A stretch of 64,000 bases of DNA from the NCBI GenBank assembly GCA_022826945.1, contig JAJDTY010000064.1, positions 62,001 through 126,000 of the forward strand. The letters run 5' to 3'. Below the pieces are notes generated by a model. The model had not been told where the DNA came from, searched no databases, and was given only the letters and a program-made list of their open reading frames with translations. Positions 27,601 to 37,630 of the stretch are shown piece after piece. The first letter of the stretch is position 1, and each line of letters starts with the position of its first letter. The position numbers were made by a program, and so were the translations under genes. Origin of the DNA: Candidatus Binatia bacterium (lineage in GTDB: Bacteria > Desulfobacterota > Binatia > Bin18).

Positions 27601-28071
27601 GTGTTTCGCGGGAGTTTTGAACATACTATTGATGAGAAAGGCAGAGTCAGTATCCCCTCGAAATTTCGAGAGATATTGGTTGGGCGGAACGATGCTCGAC
27701 TGATTGTCACGAAATTTATCTTGGAATCCTTTCGCTGTCTCGATGTGTACCCCTATGCGGAATGGGAGAGCTTTGAGCAGGATCTGAGGAAAAAGCCCCG
27801 TTTTGATCAAAACTTCTTAAAAATCGAGACCTTTTATCTCTCGAACGCTCAGGAATGTGCCGTTGACAAGCAGGGCCGGATCTTGATTCCTCCGCTCCTC
27901 AGAGAATATGCCAGCCTAAAGAAGGACGTCATGTTTGCCGCTGCGCTTGAGAAATTTCGCATATGGGACAAGGCAGTATGGCAAGAATTTAATGAAGAGT
28001 CTGAAAAAGATCTTGCGCAAGACCCACGATTATTCAGCAATTTGAACGCAGGTGTGGTAGCAGACCTATAG
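27601..28071 (+). CDS. mraZ: Transcriptional regulator MraZ
   Basis: 156 residues, GTG start with AGGG seven bases upstream. Two SpoVT/AbrB-like MraZ repeats are visible, each with the DxxGR motif: IDEKGRVSIPSKFRE and VDKQGRILIPPLLREYA. MraZ forms a ring and represses its own dcw operon by binding TGGG repeats, which are present just upstream. First gene of the division cluster. Confidence 0.97.
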   Translation: MFRGSFEHTIDEKGRVSIPSKFREILVGRNDARLIVTKFILESFRCLDVYPYAEWESFEQDLRKKPRFDQNFLKIETFYLSNAQECAVDKQGRILIPPLLREYASLKKDVMFAAALEKFRIWDKAVWQEFNEESEKDLAQDPRLFSNLNAGVVADL

Positions 28072-28098
28072 AACAGGCCCAAGACAAGCAGAGCCTCT

Positions 28099-29094
28099 AT
28101 GCACGCAGCATCCCTCTCTTCAGATTCGATTCAGCCGACCCGAGCGTCCGGGCACATCCCGGTCATGCTGGAGCAGGTCTTCGCCTTTCTGCAACCCTGT
28201 CTTGGCGGTGATATTCTTGACGGGACGCTTGGGGGAGGCGGACACGCTGCGGCCCTGTTGGAAGCCGGCCGTGGAAAAGGCAGGCTGCTGGGCCTAGACC
28301 GCGACCCGCATGCGCTGCTGGTCGCGCGACAGCGGTTAGCCCCGTTCGTCGGTCAGTATATCACTCTTCATGCGAATTTTAGCCAAGCGGCGGCTGTCCT
28401 CCGTGAGGCGGGATGGGCAGGAGTCGATGGCCTCCTCCTTGACCTGGGTTTTTCCTCACTCCAGATCGAAGAGGGAGGACGCGGCTTTAGCTTTTTACGC
28501 CCTGGGCCACTCGATATGCGGATGGACCAAAGTAGCGGGCAGAGTGCAGCCGATATTGTGAATGCTTCCAGTGAAGAAGAATTATACCGTATTCTCCGAG
28601 AATACGGAGAAGAGCGGGCGGCCAGAGTGATTGCCCGGGCAATCCTCCAGGAACGTGTACAAGGGCCGATCACAACGACGACGGCCCTTGTGAAAATTAT
28701 CGAGCGCAGTGTCCGCCGGCCCGCCCGTCATCAGCGGCATCGGGTCCATGCGGCAACACAGACCTTTCAGGCACTGCGCATCGCAGTGAATCAGGAACTT
28801 CAGCATTTAGCTGTATTCTTACAGGAGGGATATACATTACTGCGACCCGGAGGGCGCATGGTGGTGCTCTCCTACCATTCGCTTGAAGATCGTCTGGTGA
28901 AAACTGCCTTTCGGCGCTGGGCCTCCGCCTGTATCTGTCCACCCCAACTCCAGGTCTGTGCCTGTGACTGGGAGCCGCAGGTCCGGGTGTTAACCCCCAA
29001 GCCGTTGACACCAACCGGTCAGGAAGTCATGGAGAATACACGGGCGCGGAGTGCGCGCTTGCGCGCAGTGGAGCGATGCGAAGGAGGAGGATGA
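28099..29094 (+). CDS. rsmH: 16S rRNA m4C1402 methyltransferase RsmH
   Basis: 331 residues. The typical start block GHIPVMLEQV is preceded by an extension of about 17 residues. The SAM site GGGGHAAALLEAG and LGLDRDPHALL, the LLDLGFSSLQ motif and SYHSLEDRLVKTAFRRW near the C-terminus identify RsmH (MraW), which methylates N4 of C1402 in the ribosomal P site. It follows mraZ by 27 bp and its stop overlaps the ftsL start (ATGA). Confidence 0.97.
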   Translation: MHAASLSSDSIQPTRASGHIPVMLEQVFAFLQPCLGGDILDGTLGGGGHAAALLEAGRGKGRLLGLDRDPHALLVARQRLAPFVGQYITLHANFSQAAAVLREAGWAGVDGLLLDLGFSSLQIEEGGRGFSFLRPGPLDMRMDQSSGQSAADIVNASSEEELYRILREYGEERAARVIARAILQERVQGPITTTTALVKIIERSVRRPARHQRHRVHAATQTFQALRIAVNQELQHLAVFLQEGYTLLRPGGRMVVLSYHSLEDRLVKTAFRRWASACICPPQLQVCACDWEPQVRVLTPKPLTPTGQEVMENTRARSARLRAVERCEGGG

Positions 29095-29366
29095 TGTGGA
29101 AGTTGCCCGGATGGGGTACGTATGGCGTACTAGCGGCTGTGGGACTAGCCCTGGTCCTGTCCCACCTCTGGATTCGGCTTCAGGTGGTCTCTGCGGGGTA
29201 TACGCTTGCAGATACGCGACAACTCATCAACGCCTTACAAGAGGAGCACCACGCCCTCACCATAGAATGGGAGGCAGCCACGGCCCCCAGTCGCTTGTCT
29301 CAGCTCGCCGGCGACCGGCTCGGACTCGCCGTACCTCGCCCTGAGCAGATCGTTATCCTGCCGTAG
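29091..29366 (+). CDS. ftsL: Cell division protein FtsL
   Basis: 91 residues from ATG 29091, which overlaps the rsmH stop as ATGA; ATG 29094 is equally possible, with AAGGAGG six bases upstream. One membrane span (YGVLAAVGLALVLSHLWI) and a periplasmic heptad-like helix (DTRQLINALQEEHHALTIEW) ending in LAGDRLGLAVPRPEQIV match the FtsL pattern and position. It links FtsQ/FtsB to FtsW/FtsI in the divisome. Identity relies on layout as much as sequence, since the family is poorly conserved. Confidence 0.88.
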   Translation: MMWKLPGWGTYGVLAAVGLALVLSHLWIRLQVVSAGYTLADTRQLINALQEEHHALTIEWEAATAPSRLSQLAGDRLGLAVPRPEQIVILP

Positions 29367-29375
29367 GAGGACCGC

Positions 29376-31337
29376 ATGTCGAGACGGATCGGTCTAGTGG
29401 CGGGGATGTTGGGATTGGGCTTGCTTCTTATTGTCGCCCGTCTCATCCACCTCACGGTGGTGCAGAGGGATACGCTCGCGCAGCGGGCGGCCGGACAATA
29501 TCGCCACCGCGAGACCGTTGCGCCACCGCGAGGTGCTATTGTTGATCGTAGCGGGCGGCGGTTGGCCTTTAGCGTTGGGGCTGAATCCCTCTATGTCCAT
29601 CCGGCAAAACTCCCGACCGATGTGGATGACATGATTCCCGTACTAGCCCAGCACCTTTCTCTGCCCGCACAACAGGTCGACGCTGTCCTCCATTCCTCCA
29701 AGCCGTTTGTCTGGCTCAAACGTGGCGTCTTCCCCCAAGAGGCCAGTCAGATCAAGGCACTTAATGTGTCTGGCCTTGACAGCAAGAGCACCCAGCGCCG
29801 TGTGTACCCGTACCGGACCTTAGCCGCTCCCCTGCTCGGATTTGTCAATGTGGATGCGCAAGGCTTGGAGGGTATCGAAAAGGCGTATAATCGCTATTTG
29901 CTTGGCCCGGTGAGCCACACCCTAGGTGAGCGTGACGGGCGTCAACGAGCGATTTTGATCCGTGGTGGCGCTCAGCAACCTGAAACGTTCCGCGTGCGTT
30001 TGACTCTGGATACGACTCTCCAGTACGTGGCTGAGCGCGAGTTGGAACGTGCCGTGCGACACAGTCGGGCGGCGGCGGGGTCTGTGATCATACTTGACCC
30101 CCAGACGTTTGCCATTCTTGCGCTGGCTCAGGTGCCAACCTTCGATCCGAATACACCCGGAGATTTCCCACCTGACACGCGCCGCAATCGGGTGATCAGC
30201 GACTATTACGAGCCTGGGTCGACGCTCAAGGCATTATTAGTTGCCGCCGCCCTGGATGCCAAACAAGTCAACGAAACCGACCCCATTTTTTGTGAACACG
30301 GGGCCTATCGGGTTGGCGGACATACTATCCACGACGTTCATCCCTACGGCGAACTCAGCGTCGATGGGGTCTTGACCAAATCGAGCAATATTGGCGCGGC
30401 GAAGATCGGCGAGCGGTTGGGGAAAGAGCGCTACTATGACTACCTTTGGGCCTTTGGACTCGGACAGAAAACCAGCGTTGATTTGCCTGGAGAGATAAGC
30501 GGAGCTCTCCCTTCGCTCCGGGCCTGGTCTCGGATCAAGCTGGTGACGGCCAGCTTTGGGCAGGGGGTAGCGGTGACGCCCTTGCAGTTAGCCTGCGCCT
30601 ATGCGGCACTTGCCAACGAAGGCATGCTCATGCGCCCCTATGTGGTGAGTGAAGTGGTGAGCAACACGGGGGAAGTCGTCCACGCCAACGGCCCGACCCC
30701 GATCAGGCAGGTGATTCAACCCGAAACCGCGCAGCGCATACGGACCTTGCTTGAGCACGTTGTCGCGCCGGGGGGAACAGGCCGGCGTGCATACGTTCAG
30801 GGGTTTCGGGTGGCAGGAAAAACGGGGACCTCACAAAAACATGACCCCCGTGGCGGGTATTCGGAGACTGGTCGAATCGCGTCTTTTATTGGCATGGTTC
30901 CCGCCGAGCAGCCCCGACTGGTGATTTTAGCGATCATTGATGAGCCCAAGACGGCTACCTATGGAGGAGTGGTCGCGGCCCCAGTATTTCAAGCGATTGC
31001 CCGGCAAGCCCTGGCCTACCTTGGGGTCGCAGGAAGTGCGGGAGAAGGCACGGACATCCAATGGGCAGGCAGTCCGCAGTTCTCGACCGCCAAGCTCTCC
31101 GCTGAATCCGCGTTTTCGCCCGAAGCCTATAGCGCGGCAGGGGATGACTCGTTAGTCGGCCGCTCCGAAGCCGATGACTTTATTGGACTCAGTCTACGGG
31201 CGGCCATGCGGAAAGCGTCGGCGAACGGGCTACAGATCGTTGCCCACGGGAGCGGCTATGTCACGGACCAAAGGATTCGCAATAAGGCGCAGACTGGCGA
31301 AGCGGTATATGAACTCAGGCTTGAGGCAGATGAGTGA
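29376..31337 (+). CDS. ftsI: Septal peptidoglycan transpeptidase FtsI (PBP3) with C-terminal PASTA domain
   Basis: 653 residues. An N-terminal membrane anchor (about 5-25) precedes the dimerisation domain (RGAIVDRSG). The transpeptidase motifs are S282-TLK (GSTLK), S336-S-N (KSSN) and K482-TGT. A single PASTA domain follows at about 593-653 (DFIGLSLRAAMRKASANGL). PASTA-bearing FtsI is more usual in Gram-positive and some deltaproteobacterial-type lineages than in Gammaproteobacteria. It crosslinks septal peptidoglycan in the periplasm with FtsW. Nine bp after ftsL, with TAGGAGG as ribosome site. Confidence 0.96.
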   Translation: MSRRIGLVAGMLGLGLLLIVARLIHLTVVQRDTLAQRAAGQYRHRETVAPPRGAIVDRSGRRLAFSVGAESLYVHPAKLPTDVDDMIPVLAQHLSLPAQQVDAVLHSSKPFVWLKRGVFPQEASQIKALNVSGLDSKSTQRRVYPYRTLAAPLLGFVNVDAQGLEGIEKAYNRYLLGPVSHTLGERDGRQRAILIRGGAQQPETFRVRLTLDTTLQYVAERELERAVRHSRAAAGSVIILDPQTFAILALAQVPTFDPNTPGDFPPDTRRNRVISDYYEPGSTLKALLVAAALDAKQVNETDPIFCEHGAYRVGGHTIHDVHPYGELSVDGVLTKSSNIGAAKIGERLGKERYYDYLWAFGLGQKTSVDLPGEISGALPSLRAWSRIKLVTASFGQGVAVTPLQLACAYAALANEGMLMRPYVVSEVVSNTGEVVHANGPTPIRQVIQPETAQRIRTLLEHVVAPGGTGRRAYVQGFRVAGKTGTSQKHDPRGGYSETGRIASFIGMVPAEQPRLVILAIIDEPKTATYGGVVAAPVFQAIARQALAYLGVAGSAGEGTDIQWAGSPQFSTAKLSAESAFSPEAYSAAGDDSLVGRSEADDFIGLSLRAAMRKASANGLQIVAHGSGYVTDQRIRNKAQTGEAVYELRLEADE

Positions 31338-31345
31338 GGTGTGAT

Positions 31346-32896
31346 GTGACGTGTTTGCGGCAACTCCTGCCGCTTGATTCATCCGGGTTCACTGACCCGG
31401 CGTTCCAGATTCACGGTCCGACCGATATTCCAGTTGAGTCTCTGGCCTATGATTCTCGCCGGGTGATGCCAGGAACACTCTTTTTTGCCCTGCCAGGAAC
31501 AAAGACGGAGGGGACGGCCTTTCTTGAACAAGCGCTTGACCAGGGGGCACGGGCGGTTGTCGCACCGCCAGGTACGGAGGTGCCCCCAGGTGTAACCCTT
31601 ATCACCTCAGAGCAGCCGCGACGGCTGCTTGGGGCAATCGCCGATCAATTTTATCAGCGACCGAGTGAACGACTGACTCTGATCGGTGTGACTGGAACGA
31701 GTGGGAAAACCACAACCACGTATGTGTTGGAAGCCATAGGCAAAGCGCTGGGCTGGTCGGTGGGCGTCATCGGAACGGTGAACTACCGCTATGCAGATCA
31801 GGAGCGTCCTGCCCCCCTGACCACCCCAGAAGCGGTTGAACTGCAAGCTCTCTTATCCGACATGGCCGGGGCTGGAGTGAGTCATGTCATCATGGAGGTC
31901 TCGTCTCATGCCTTAGCCCAGGAACGGGTCTGGGGCTGCCGCTGGGACGGTGGGGTCTTTACGAACCTTGGGCGTGACCATCTCGATTACCATCTGAATA
32001 CGGCGGCGTATTTTGCCGCAAAGGCACTGCTCTTTCGCGATGGTCTGGCGAGGTCGCCAAAACGCCACCGTTTTGCGGTCATCAACGCGGATAACTCCTG
32101 GGGCCAGAAACTGCTCACGGAGCAATTTGCCTATCCCGCACTGACCTATAGCCTCCACCGGGACACGACGGTCTCTGTCCGGCACGTTAGCTATAGTTTG
32201 GCTGGTATCCAAGCGGAGTTGCAGATTGGACAAGAGATGCTCTCCGTAGCGTCGCCTTTGATTGGCGAGCCGCACGTCTATAATATTCTTGCAGCCGTCA
32301 CTGTTGCGCACGCTCTTGGGGCCCCACTCAAACAGATGAGTGAAGGGATCGCCCAGTGTCGCCGGGTTCCAGGCAGGCTGGAAGCCCTCTCGGTCGGACG
32401 ACAATTTGAAGTCTTCGTTGATTATGCCCATAAGCCCGACGCGCTGGAGAAGACGCTGGCAGCCTTGCGTACTCTTACCGCAAAGCGGCTGATCACTGTC
32501 TTCGGCTGCGGCGGGGATCGGGACAAGGGCAAGCGACCGCTGATGGGCGAAGTGGCAGGCCGTTTGAGCGACGTAGTGGTTTTAACCTCGGACAACCCCC
32601 GAACCGAGAACCCGGATCAGATCCTGACGGAAACGGAACCGGGACTCAGTCGGACTGGGATGACCCGAGAGAAATCCAACCGGGTGGGGGGAGCGGATAT
32701 CCTCACGGATTCGTATATGGTCATTGCAGACCGACGCAGCGCTATCCGACGAGCGCTGGACGAAGCCCAAGCAGGCGACGTGGTCGTCATTGCCGGCAAG
32801 GGACACGAGGATTATCAGATTATCGGTACGACACGCTCTCGCTTTGATGATGCGGAAGAGGTCCGGCACTATCTGTCGTTGGAGGGTGGTGCGTAA
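31346..32896 (+). CDS. murE: UDP-MurNAc-tripeptide synthetase MurE, meso-DAP type
   Basis: 516 residues from GTG 31346, chosen for GAGG six bases upstream; GTG 31334 overlaps the ftsI stop and is the alternative. The ATP loop is [12 protein letters not shown], and [12 protein letters not shown] and [13 protein letters not shown] are conserved. DNPRTENP is the meso-diaminopimelate selecting DNPR motif, so this enzyme should add DAP rather than Lys. The stretch after it (about 25 residues, [17 protein letters not shown]) is slightly longer than usual. The stop overlaps the mraY start as TAATG. Confidence 0.97.
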   Translation: MTCLRQLLPLDSSGFTDPAFQIHGPTDIPVESLAYDSRRVMPGTLFFALPGTKTEGTAFLEQALDQGARAVVAPPGTEVPPGVTLITSEQPRRLLGAIADQFYQRPSERLTLIGVTGTSGKTTTTYVLEAIGKALGWSVGVIGTVNYRYADQERPAPLTTPEAVELQALLSDMAGAGVSHVIMEVSSHALAQERVWGCRWDGGVFTNLGRDHLDYHLNTAAYFAAKALLFRDGLARSPKRHRFAVINADNSWGQKLLTEQFAYPALTYSLHRDTTVSVRHVSYSLAGIQAELQIGQEMLSVASPLIGEPHVYNILAAVTVAHALGAPLKQMSEGIAQCRRVPGRLEALSVGRQFEVFVDYAHKPDALEKTLAALRTLTAKRLITVFGCGGDRDKGKRPLMGEVAGRLSDVVVLTSDNPRTENPDQILTETEPGLSRTGMTREKSNRVGGADILTDSYMVIADRRSAIRRALDEAQAGDVVVIAGKGHEDYQIIGTTRSRFDDAEEVRHYLSLEGGA

Positions 32897-33972
32897 TGCT
32901 GTACGCCTTTCTCTACGCCTTCCATACGACCTATTCCGGGTTTAACGTCTTTCGCTATATTACGTTCAGAACGCTGTTGGCGGCCTTATTGGCCCTGAGC
33001 GTTTCCTTTATCCTCGGACCGTGGCTGATTGAGCGCCTGACTGCACTCAAGGCAGGCCAGCCCATTCGCTCAGATGGACCCGCGGCACATCTGAGTAAAG
33101 CTGGCACGCCTACCATGGGAGGGACGTTGATCCTTTTCTCTCTCACGCTGGCGACCATCTTGTTGGCGGACTTAACCAATCCGTATGTCTGGTTGGTGCT
33201 GGGCGTTACCATCGGTTTTGGCTTGATTGGATTTCTCGACGATTACAAAAAACTCAGCCAGCGGAACTCGGCTGGTTTACGCGGAAGATATAAACTCCTA
33301 GCGCAATGTACGATTGCCCTGGCGGCAGCCTGGTGGCTGTTTATACAGCCGGGATTTGACACCACGCTGACCATTCCCTTTCTCAAAGACGTTCGGCCGG
33401 CCCTGGGCTGGTGGTATATTCCCTTTGCCGCCCTTGTGGTGGTAGGAGCCTCGAATGCGGTCAATCTCACTGATGGTCTGGATGGATTGGCCATTGGGCC
33501 GGTGATGATCGCTGGGGTGACCTATGCCATTTTCACCTATGTGAGCGGGCATAGTGGAATGGCGGAATACTTACAGGTGCCCTATGTGGCGGGCTCCGGA
33601 GAGGTGGCCATTTTCTGTGGCGCCCTGGCAGCCGCCGGGCTGGGCTTTTTGTGGTTTAACGCCTATCCGGCCCAGATGTTTATGGGTGATGTAGGTTCCC
33701 TCTCCCTCGGGGCGGCGCTAGGTATTGTCGCGCTGATCAGTAAGCAAGAGATTGTGCTAGCGGTCGTGGGTGGCGTTTTTGTGATTGAGGCGGCTTCGGT
33801 CATCTTTCAGGTGAGTTCGTATAAATTGAGGCGGAAACGTATCTTCCGCATGGCTCCGCTGCACCACCATTTTGAGTTGCTGGGCTGGCCGGAACCGCTG
33901 ATCATCGTCCGCTTTTGGATTGTTTCCATCATCTGTGCCCTCGCTGCATTGAGCACGCTCAAACTCCGCTGA
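32896..33972 (+). CDS. mraY: Phospho-N-acetylmuramoyl-pentapeptide-transferase
   Basis: 358 residues, about ten membrane spans. Catalytic marks are the first acidic pair in [21 protein letters not shown], and [18 protein letters not shown], followed by the histidine loop [10 protein letters not shown]. It transfers phospho-MurNAc-pentapeptide to undecaprenyl phosphate to make lipid I. It starts within the murE stop codon. In the standard cluster murF lies between murE and mraY; here there is no room for it. Confidence 0.98.
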   Translation: MLYAFLYAFHTTYSGFNVFRYITFRTLLAALLALSVSFILGPWLIERLTALKAGQPIRSDGPAAHLSKAGTPTMGGTLILFSLTLATILLADLTNPYVWLVLGVTIGFGLIGFLDDYKKLSQRNSAGLRGRYKLLAQCTIALAAAWWLFIQPGFDTTLTIPFLKDVRPALGWWYIPFAALVVVGASNAVNLTDGLDGLAIGPVMIAGVTYAIFTYVSGHSGMAEYLQVPYVAGSGEVAIFCGALAAAGLGFLWFNAYPAQMFMGDVGSLSLGAALGIVALISKQEIVLAVVGGVFVIEAASVIFQVSSYKLRRKRIFRMAPLHHHFELLGWPEPLIIVRFWIVSIICALAALSTLKLR

Positions 33973-33982
33973 GAAAACGAAT

Positions 33983-35323
33983 ATGAACCTGACGGGGAAA
34001 ATTGTGCTGATCATTGGCCTGGGGCGAACGGGAGAAAGCGTGGCGCGTTGTGTTCTTGCTCACGGCGGCCACGTCCGTATCGTAGACAGCCACGCCGATA
34101 CAGTTGCATCGACCCGCACTCAGTTCGATGGCCAGCCTGTGGAAATCTGCTCAGACGACGCTGACGGTCTCCTATGTGAGGTGCATCTTGTGATTCCCAG
34201 TCCTGGTGTGCCGGCAACCCATCCCCTACTGAGGGAGGCGGTCCGACGGCGGATTGCGGTGCAGAGTGAAATCGAGTTGGCCTATCGGCTCTTGACCTGT
34301 CCGGTTGTGGCCGTCACCGGTACGAACGGGAAAAGCACAACAACGGCCATCCTTGGGGAGATGATTCAGCGGACCGGCCAGGAGACTTTTATTGGCGGGA
34401 ACTTGGGAACCCCGCTGATTGACGCCGTCGGAACAGCCTGTACGGTTGCGGTTGCCGAGATTTCCAGCTTTCAACTCGAATGGGTCGAGCAGTTCCGTCC
34501 ACAGATTGGTGTCTTTCTCAATCTGAGCGAGGATCACCTCGATCGGCACGGCAGTTTTGAACAATATGGCCTGACCAAACAGCGCTTATTTGCTCAGCAG
34601 CGGCGGTCTGATTGGGAGGTCATGAATCGAGACGACGCTCGCGTCCGGGCGTTGTGTCACGGGCTCCCCGGACGGCGGTTTTCTTTTGGCTGGACTTCGG
34701 TGACAGGAGACAAGAGCGAGGCGGCCTGGGTTGAGGCGGAGACCCTTGTTCTTCATCACGCCGGCCGCGAGGTGCGCTATGCGATTAATGACATCCAACT
34801 TCGTGGGAGGCATAATATTGCCAACGTTATGGCCGCGGTGAGTGCGGCAACGTTGTGGGGGGTCCCCCCGGCTGTCATCCAGACCGTCTTAGCCTCTTTT
34901 ACCGGTTTACCACACCGGCTTGAACTCGTCGCGGAGAAAAACGGGGTGGCCTATATTAACGACTCCAAAGGGACAAATATCGACGCCGTGGTTCAATCGC
35001 TCAACAGTTTTTCTGAGCCGGTTATTCTACTGGCTGGTGGAGTGGAGAAAGGCGGCGATTATCGCCCCCTTCGAAAGGTCGTCCAGACCAAGGTAAAAAA
35101 GCTGATTCTTTTTGGACAAGCCCAGCGCTCCTTATGCACGGCCTTGGGGCAAGACACCGAAACACTGCTGGTCGATGCATTGGACGAGGCGGTTCAGGCG
35201 GCCCACCGGAGAGCCCGAGCGGGTGATGTCGTCCTCCTCTCTCCAGCCTGCGCGAGTTTTGATCAATTCCGAAACTATGCCCATCGTGGGGAGGCATTCC
35301 GGTCCTACGTGGAAGCACTATGA
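33983..35323 (+). CDS. murD: UDP-MurNAc-L-alanine:D-glutamate ligase
   Basis: 446 residues. The N-terminal Rossmann part (LIIGLGRTGESVARCV) binds the UDP moiety. The ATP loop is VTGTNGKSTTT, followed by LSEDHLDRHGSFEQY and a C-terminal domain with YINDSKGTNIDAV and LLSPACASFDQF, all MurD signatures. It adds D-Glu to UDP-MurNAc-L-Ala in the cytoplasm. Ten bp after mraY; ATGA overlap with ftsW. Confidence 0.98.
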   Translation: MNLTGKIVLIIGLGRTGESVARCVLAHGGHVRIVDSHADTVASTRTQFDGQPVEICSDDADGLLCEVHLVIPSPGVPATHPLLREAVRRRIAVQSEIELAYRLLTCPVVAVTGTNGKSTTTAILGEMIQRTGQETFIGGNLGTPLIDAVGTACTVAVAEISSFQLEWVEQFRPQIGVFLNLSEDHLDRHGSFEQYGLTKQRLFAQQRRSDWEVMNRDDARVRALCHGLPGRRFSFGWTSVTGDKSEAAWVEAETLVLHHAGREVRYAINDIQLRGRHNIANVMAAVSAATLWGVPPAVIQTVLASFTGLPHRLELVAEKNGVAYINDSKGTNIDAVVQSLNSFSEPVILLAGGVEKGGDYRPLRKVVQTKVKKLILFGQAQRSLCTALGQDTETLLVDALDEAVQAAHRRARAGDVVLLSPACASFDQFRNYAHRGEAFRSYVEAL

Positions 35324-36486
35324 AGATGCTTGACGAAATACTCTCCGGGCAGTTCACAGATGCCCAAACCGCGCAGCCGATCCGTCGCGGTCCGGTTGAC
35401 TCATGGCTACTCGGAGCGGTGTTCCTACTCATCTTGAGTGGAGAACTGTTCGTCCTGAACACAACGTATTTTTACGCATTTGACCGTTTCGACGATGCCT
35501 ATCTTTTTGTTCGGAAACATAACGTCGCCTTAGTAATCGGCGGTCTTGGCGGTCTCATGGCCCTGGCACTCCCTTCGACAGTATTCCGTCTACTTGCCTA
35601 CCCAGCATTAATCGTAGCATTCGTCAGCCTCTGTCTGGTCTTGCTACCAGGCTTCAGCCACGGCAACGTGCAGCGCTGGCTGTCCTTTGGCGCGCTGAAT
35701 TTTCAACCCTCCGAATTCGCCAAAGGAGCCGTAGTGCTCTACCTTGCCTATGCGCTGGCGAAAAAGGTGGACCGTATACACAGCTTTGTGTATGGCTTGC
35801 TCCCACCCCTTTTGGTGGTCGGGTGTATCGTGGTGCTCGTTGCCTTGGAGCCAGATTTAGGGGGTGCCGTATTCATCAGCCTTCTTTTGGCCGCTTTGCT
35901 TTTTGTTGCTGGCGCACAGAGGTGGCATCTTGCCGTACTGGCTTTGGTCGGGTTGCTGTGTCTCGGCTACGGAGTCCTGAGTGCGGACTACCGGACTGAT
36001 CGTTTCTTGACGTTTCTGGACCAGTCGGCGGATTTGCAGGGGGAAGGCTATCAACTCGATCAGTCCCGCCTTGCCTTTGGAGCAGGCGGGGTCTCTGGGG
36101 TTGGGCTCGGGGAAAGTCGCCAGAAGATGTTTTATTTGCCCGAGGCCCACACGGACTTTATCTTCGCCGTGATTGGCGAAGAAACCGGTTTATGGGGTAC
36201 CACGGGCATCGTCCTCCTCTTTGGTCTCTTGGGCGCTCGGGGGCTCCGGGTCGCGTCGCGTCACCCAACACAGTTTGGTCGTTTACTCGCGTTTGGCTGT
36301 ACGTTCCTGATCGTCTGTCAGGCCGGAATAAATATGGCGGTTGTCGTCGGTCTGCTCCCGATAACCGGGCTGCCGTTGCCCTTCGTCAGCTACGGAGGGT
36401 CTGCGTTGGTCATCATCCTTTTCTGTACTGGCATATTGCTTTGCCTCTCGCGTGAAGTCCAACGGCAGGAGAGTGCCCATGCCTAG
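35320..36486 (+). CDS. ftsW: Septal peptidoglycan polymerase FtsW
   Basis: 388 residues, a SEDS protein with about ten membrane spans. Conserved loops include GNVQRWLSFGALNFQPSEFA, LEPDLGGAVF, LAFGAGGVSGVGLGESRQK, EAHTDFIFAVIGEETGLWG and LPFVSYGGSALV. It polymerises glycan strands from lipid II together with FtsI. Start overlaps the murD stop by 4 bp; its stop lies 8 bp inside murG. Confidence 0.97.
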   Translation: MKMLDEILSGQFTDAQTAQPIRRGPVDSWLLGAVFLLILSGELFVLNTTYFYAFDRFDDAYLFVRKHNVALVIGGLGGLMALALPSTVFRLLAYPALIVAFVSLCLVLLPGFSHGNVQRWLSFGALNFQPSEFAKGAVVLYLAYALAKKVDRIHSFVYGLLPPLLVVGCIVVLVALEPDLGGAVFISLLLAALLFVAGAQRWHLAVLALVGLLCLGYGVLSADYRTDRFLTFLDQSADLQGEGYQLDQSRLAFGAGGVSGVGLGESRQKMFYLPEAHTDFIFAVIGEETGLWGTTGIVLLFGLLGARGLRVASRHPTQFGRLLAFGCTFLIVCQAGINMAVVVGLLPITGLPLPFVSYGGSALVIILFCTGILLCLSREVQRQESAHA

Positions 36487-37630
36487 AGCGCCTCGACTCC
36501 TCCTTGCAGCGGGAGGCACCGGCGGACACCTCTTTCCCGGAGTTGCTGTGGCGGAGCTTGCGCAGCGACAGGCTGGTGCGGCGGTATTGTTTGTTGGCAC
36601 CTCCGGCGGAATGGAAAAGGATGTCATCCCACAGCTTGGATTTTCTTTGCGTTTCATCCCTGCTGAACAGCTCCGCGGACGAACGAGGTGGGGAAAAATC
36701 CGCTCCGTGGTGGTCGCGGGCTATGGCGTTGGGGCTGCTTGGCGTATCATTCGTGAGTTCGCTCCCGACGTGATCTTCAGCATCGGGGGCTATGCGTCTG
36801 CTCCGACCGTCCTGGCTGGCTGGCTGCAGCGTATCCCCTGCGTCTTACTTGAACCCAACGCGATTCCTGGACTGGCAAATCGCTTTCTGAGTTGGTTTGC
36901 TGCCCGCGTCTGTCTTGGATTTGAAACGGCCGCCCGCTTTTTCCCGAGACACAAGGTTGTCCATACTGGCAACCCGGTGCGATCGGCCTTACGGCCAACA
37001 CTCCAGCCAGCGGCAACAGATAAACCCTTTACCATTCTCGTCTTTGGTGGCAGTGCCGGAGCCCATCGGCTCAACCATATCGTGCCGCAGGCTTTAGCCC
37101 GGTTACACAAGACACAGAGTAGCCACAAGGGCACAAACCCGGCGCAGGCGATACAGATTATTCATCAGACCGGCCAAGCCGAGTACGCAGCCGTTTCAGC
37201 CTCGTATGCGACACGAGGGATAACGGCACGGGTGGTCCCGTTTATTGACGCCATGCAGGAAGTATATGCTGAGGCCGACCTCGTGATTTGTCGGGCTGGA
37301 GCAATAACCGCCGCAGAGCTGACTCTGCTCGGAAAGCCGGCCATCCTTATTCCCTACCCCTACGCGGCAGACGACCACCAACGCGCCAATGCCGAGGCCC
37401 TTGTGCAGGCAGGCGCGGCGGTGATGCTCCTAGACCACACGTTGTCCCCCAAGTTGCTCGAACAGACGGTTGCGCGCCTCGTCCAGCACAGAGACATCTT
37501 AGGAAGTATGGCTCGAGCGGCGGCGGACTTAGGCCGTCCCGACGCGACCGCCGCCGTCGTCCAGACCTGTTTTGCCTGCGCCCCTGATGTGTCTTCTTCC
37601 GGTCGGGAGGTCTCATGTCAAGAAAGATGA
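36479..37630 (+). CDS. murG: UDP-GlcNAc:lipid I GlcNAc transferase MurG
   Basis: 383 residues from ATG 36479, with GGAGAG upstream; a GTG at 36452 would start inside ftsW without a site. The GGTGGH loop begins the GT-B N-domain, followed by FSIGGYASAPTVLAG and, in the C-domain, FGGSAGAHRLN and CRAGAITAAEL, PYPYAADDHQRANA. It makes lipid II from lipid I at the inner membrane face. Overlaps ftsW by 8 bp and murC by 16 bp. Confidence 0.97.
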   Translation: MPRAPRLLLAAGGTGGHLFPGVAVAELAQRQAGAAVLFVGTSGGMEKDVIPQLGFSLRFIPAEQLRGRTRWGKIRSVVVAGYGVGAAWRIIREFAPDVIFSIGGYASAPTVLAGWLQRIPCVLLEPNAIPGLANRFLSWFAARVCLGFETAARFFPRHKVVHTGNPVRSALRPTLQPAATDKPFTILVFGGSAGAHRLNHIVPQALARLHKTQSSHKGTNPAQAIQIIHQTGQAEYAAVSASYATRGITARVVPFIDAMQEVYAEADLVICRAGAITAAELTLLGKPAILIPYPYAADDHQRANAEALVQAGAAVMLLDHTLSPKLLEQTVARLVQHRDILGSMARAAADLGRPDATAAVVQTCFACAPDVSSSGREVSCQER

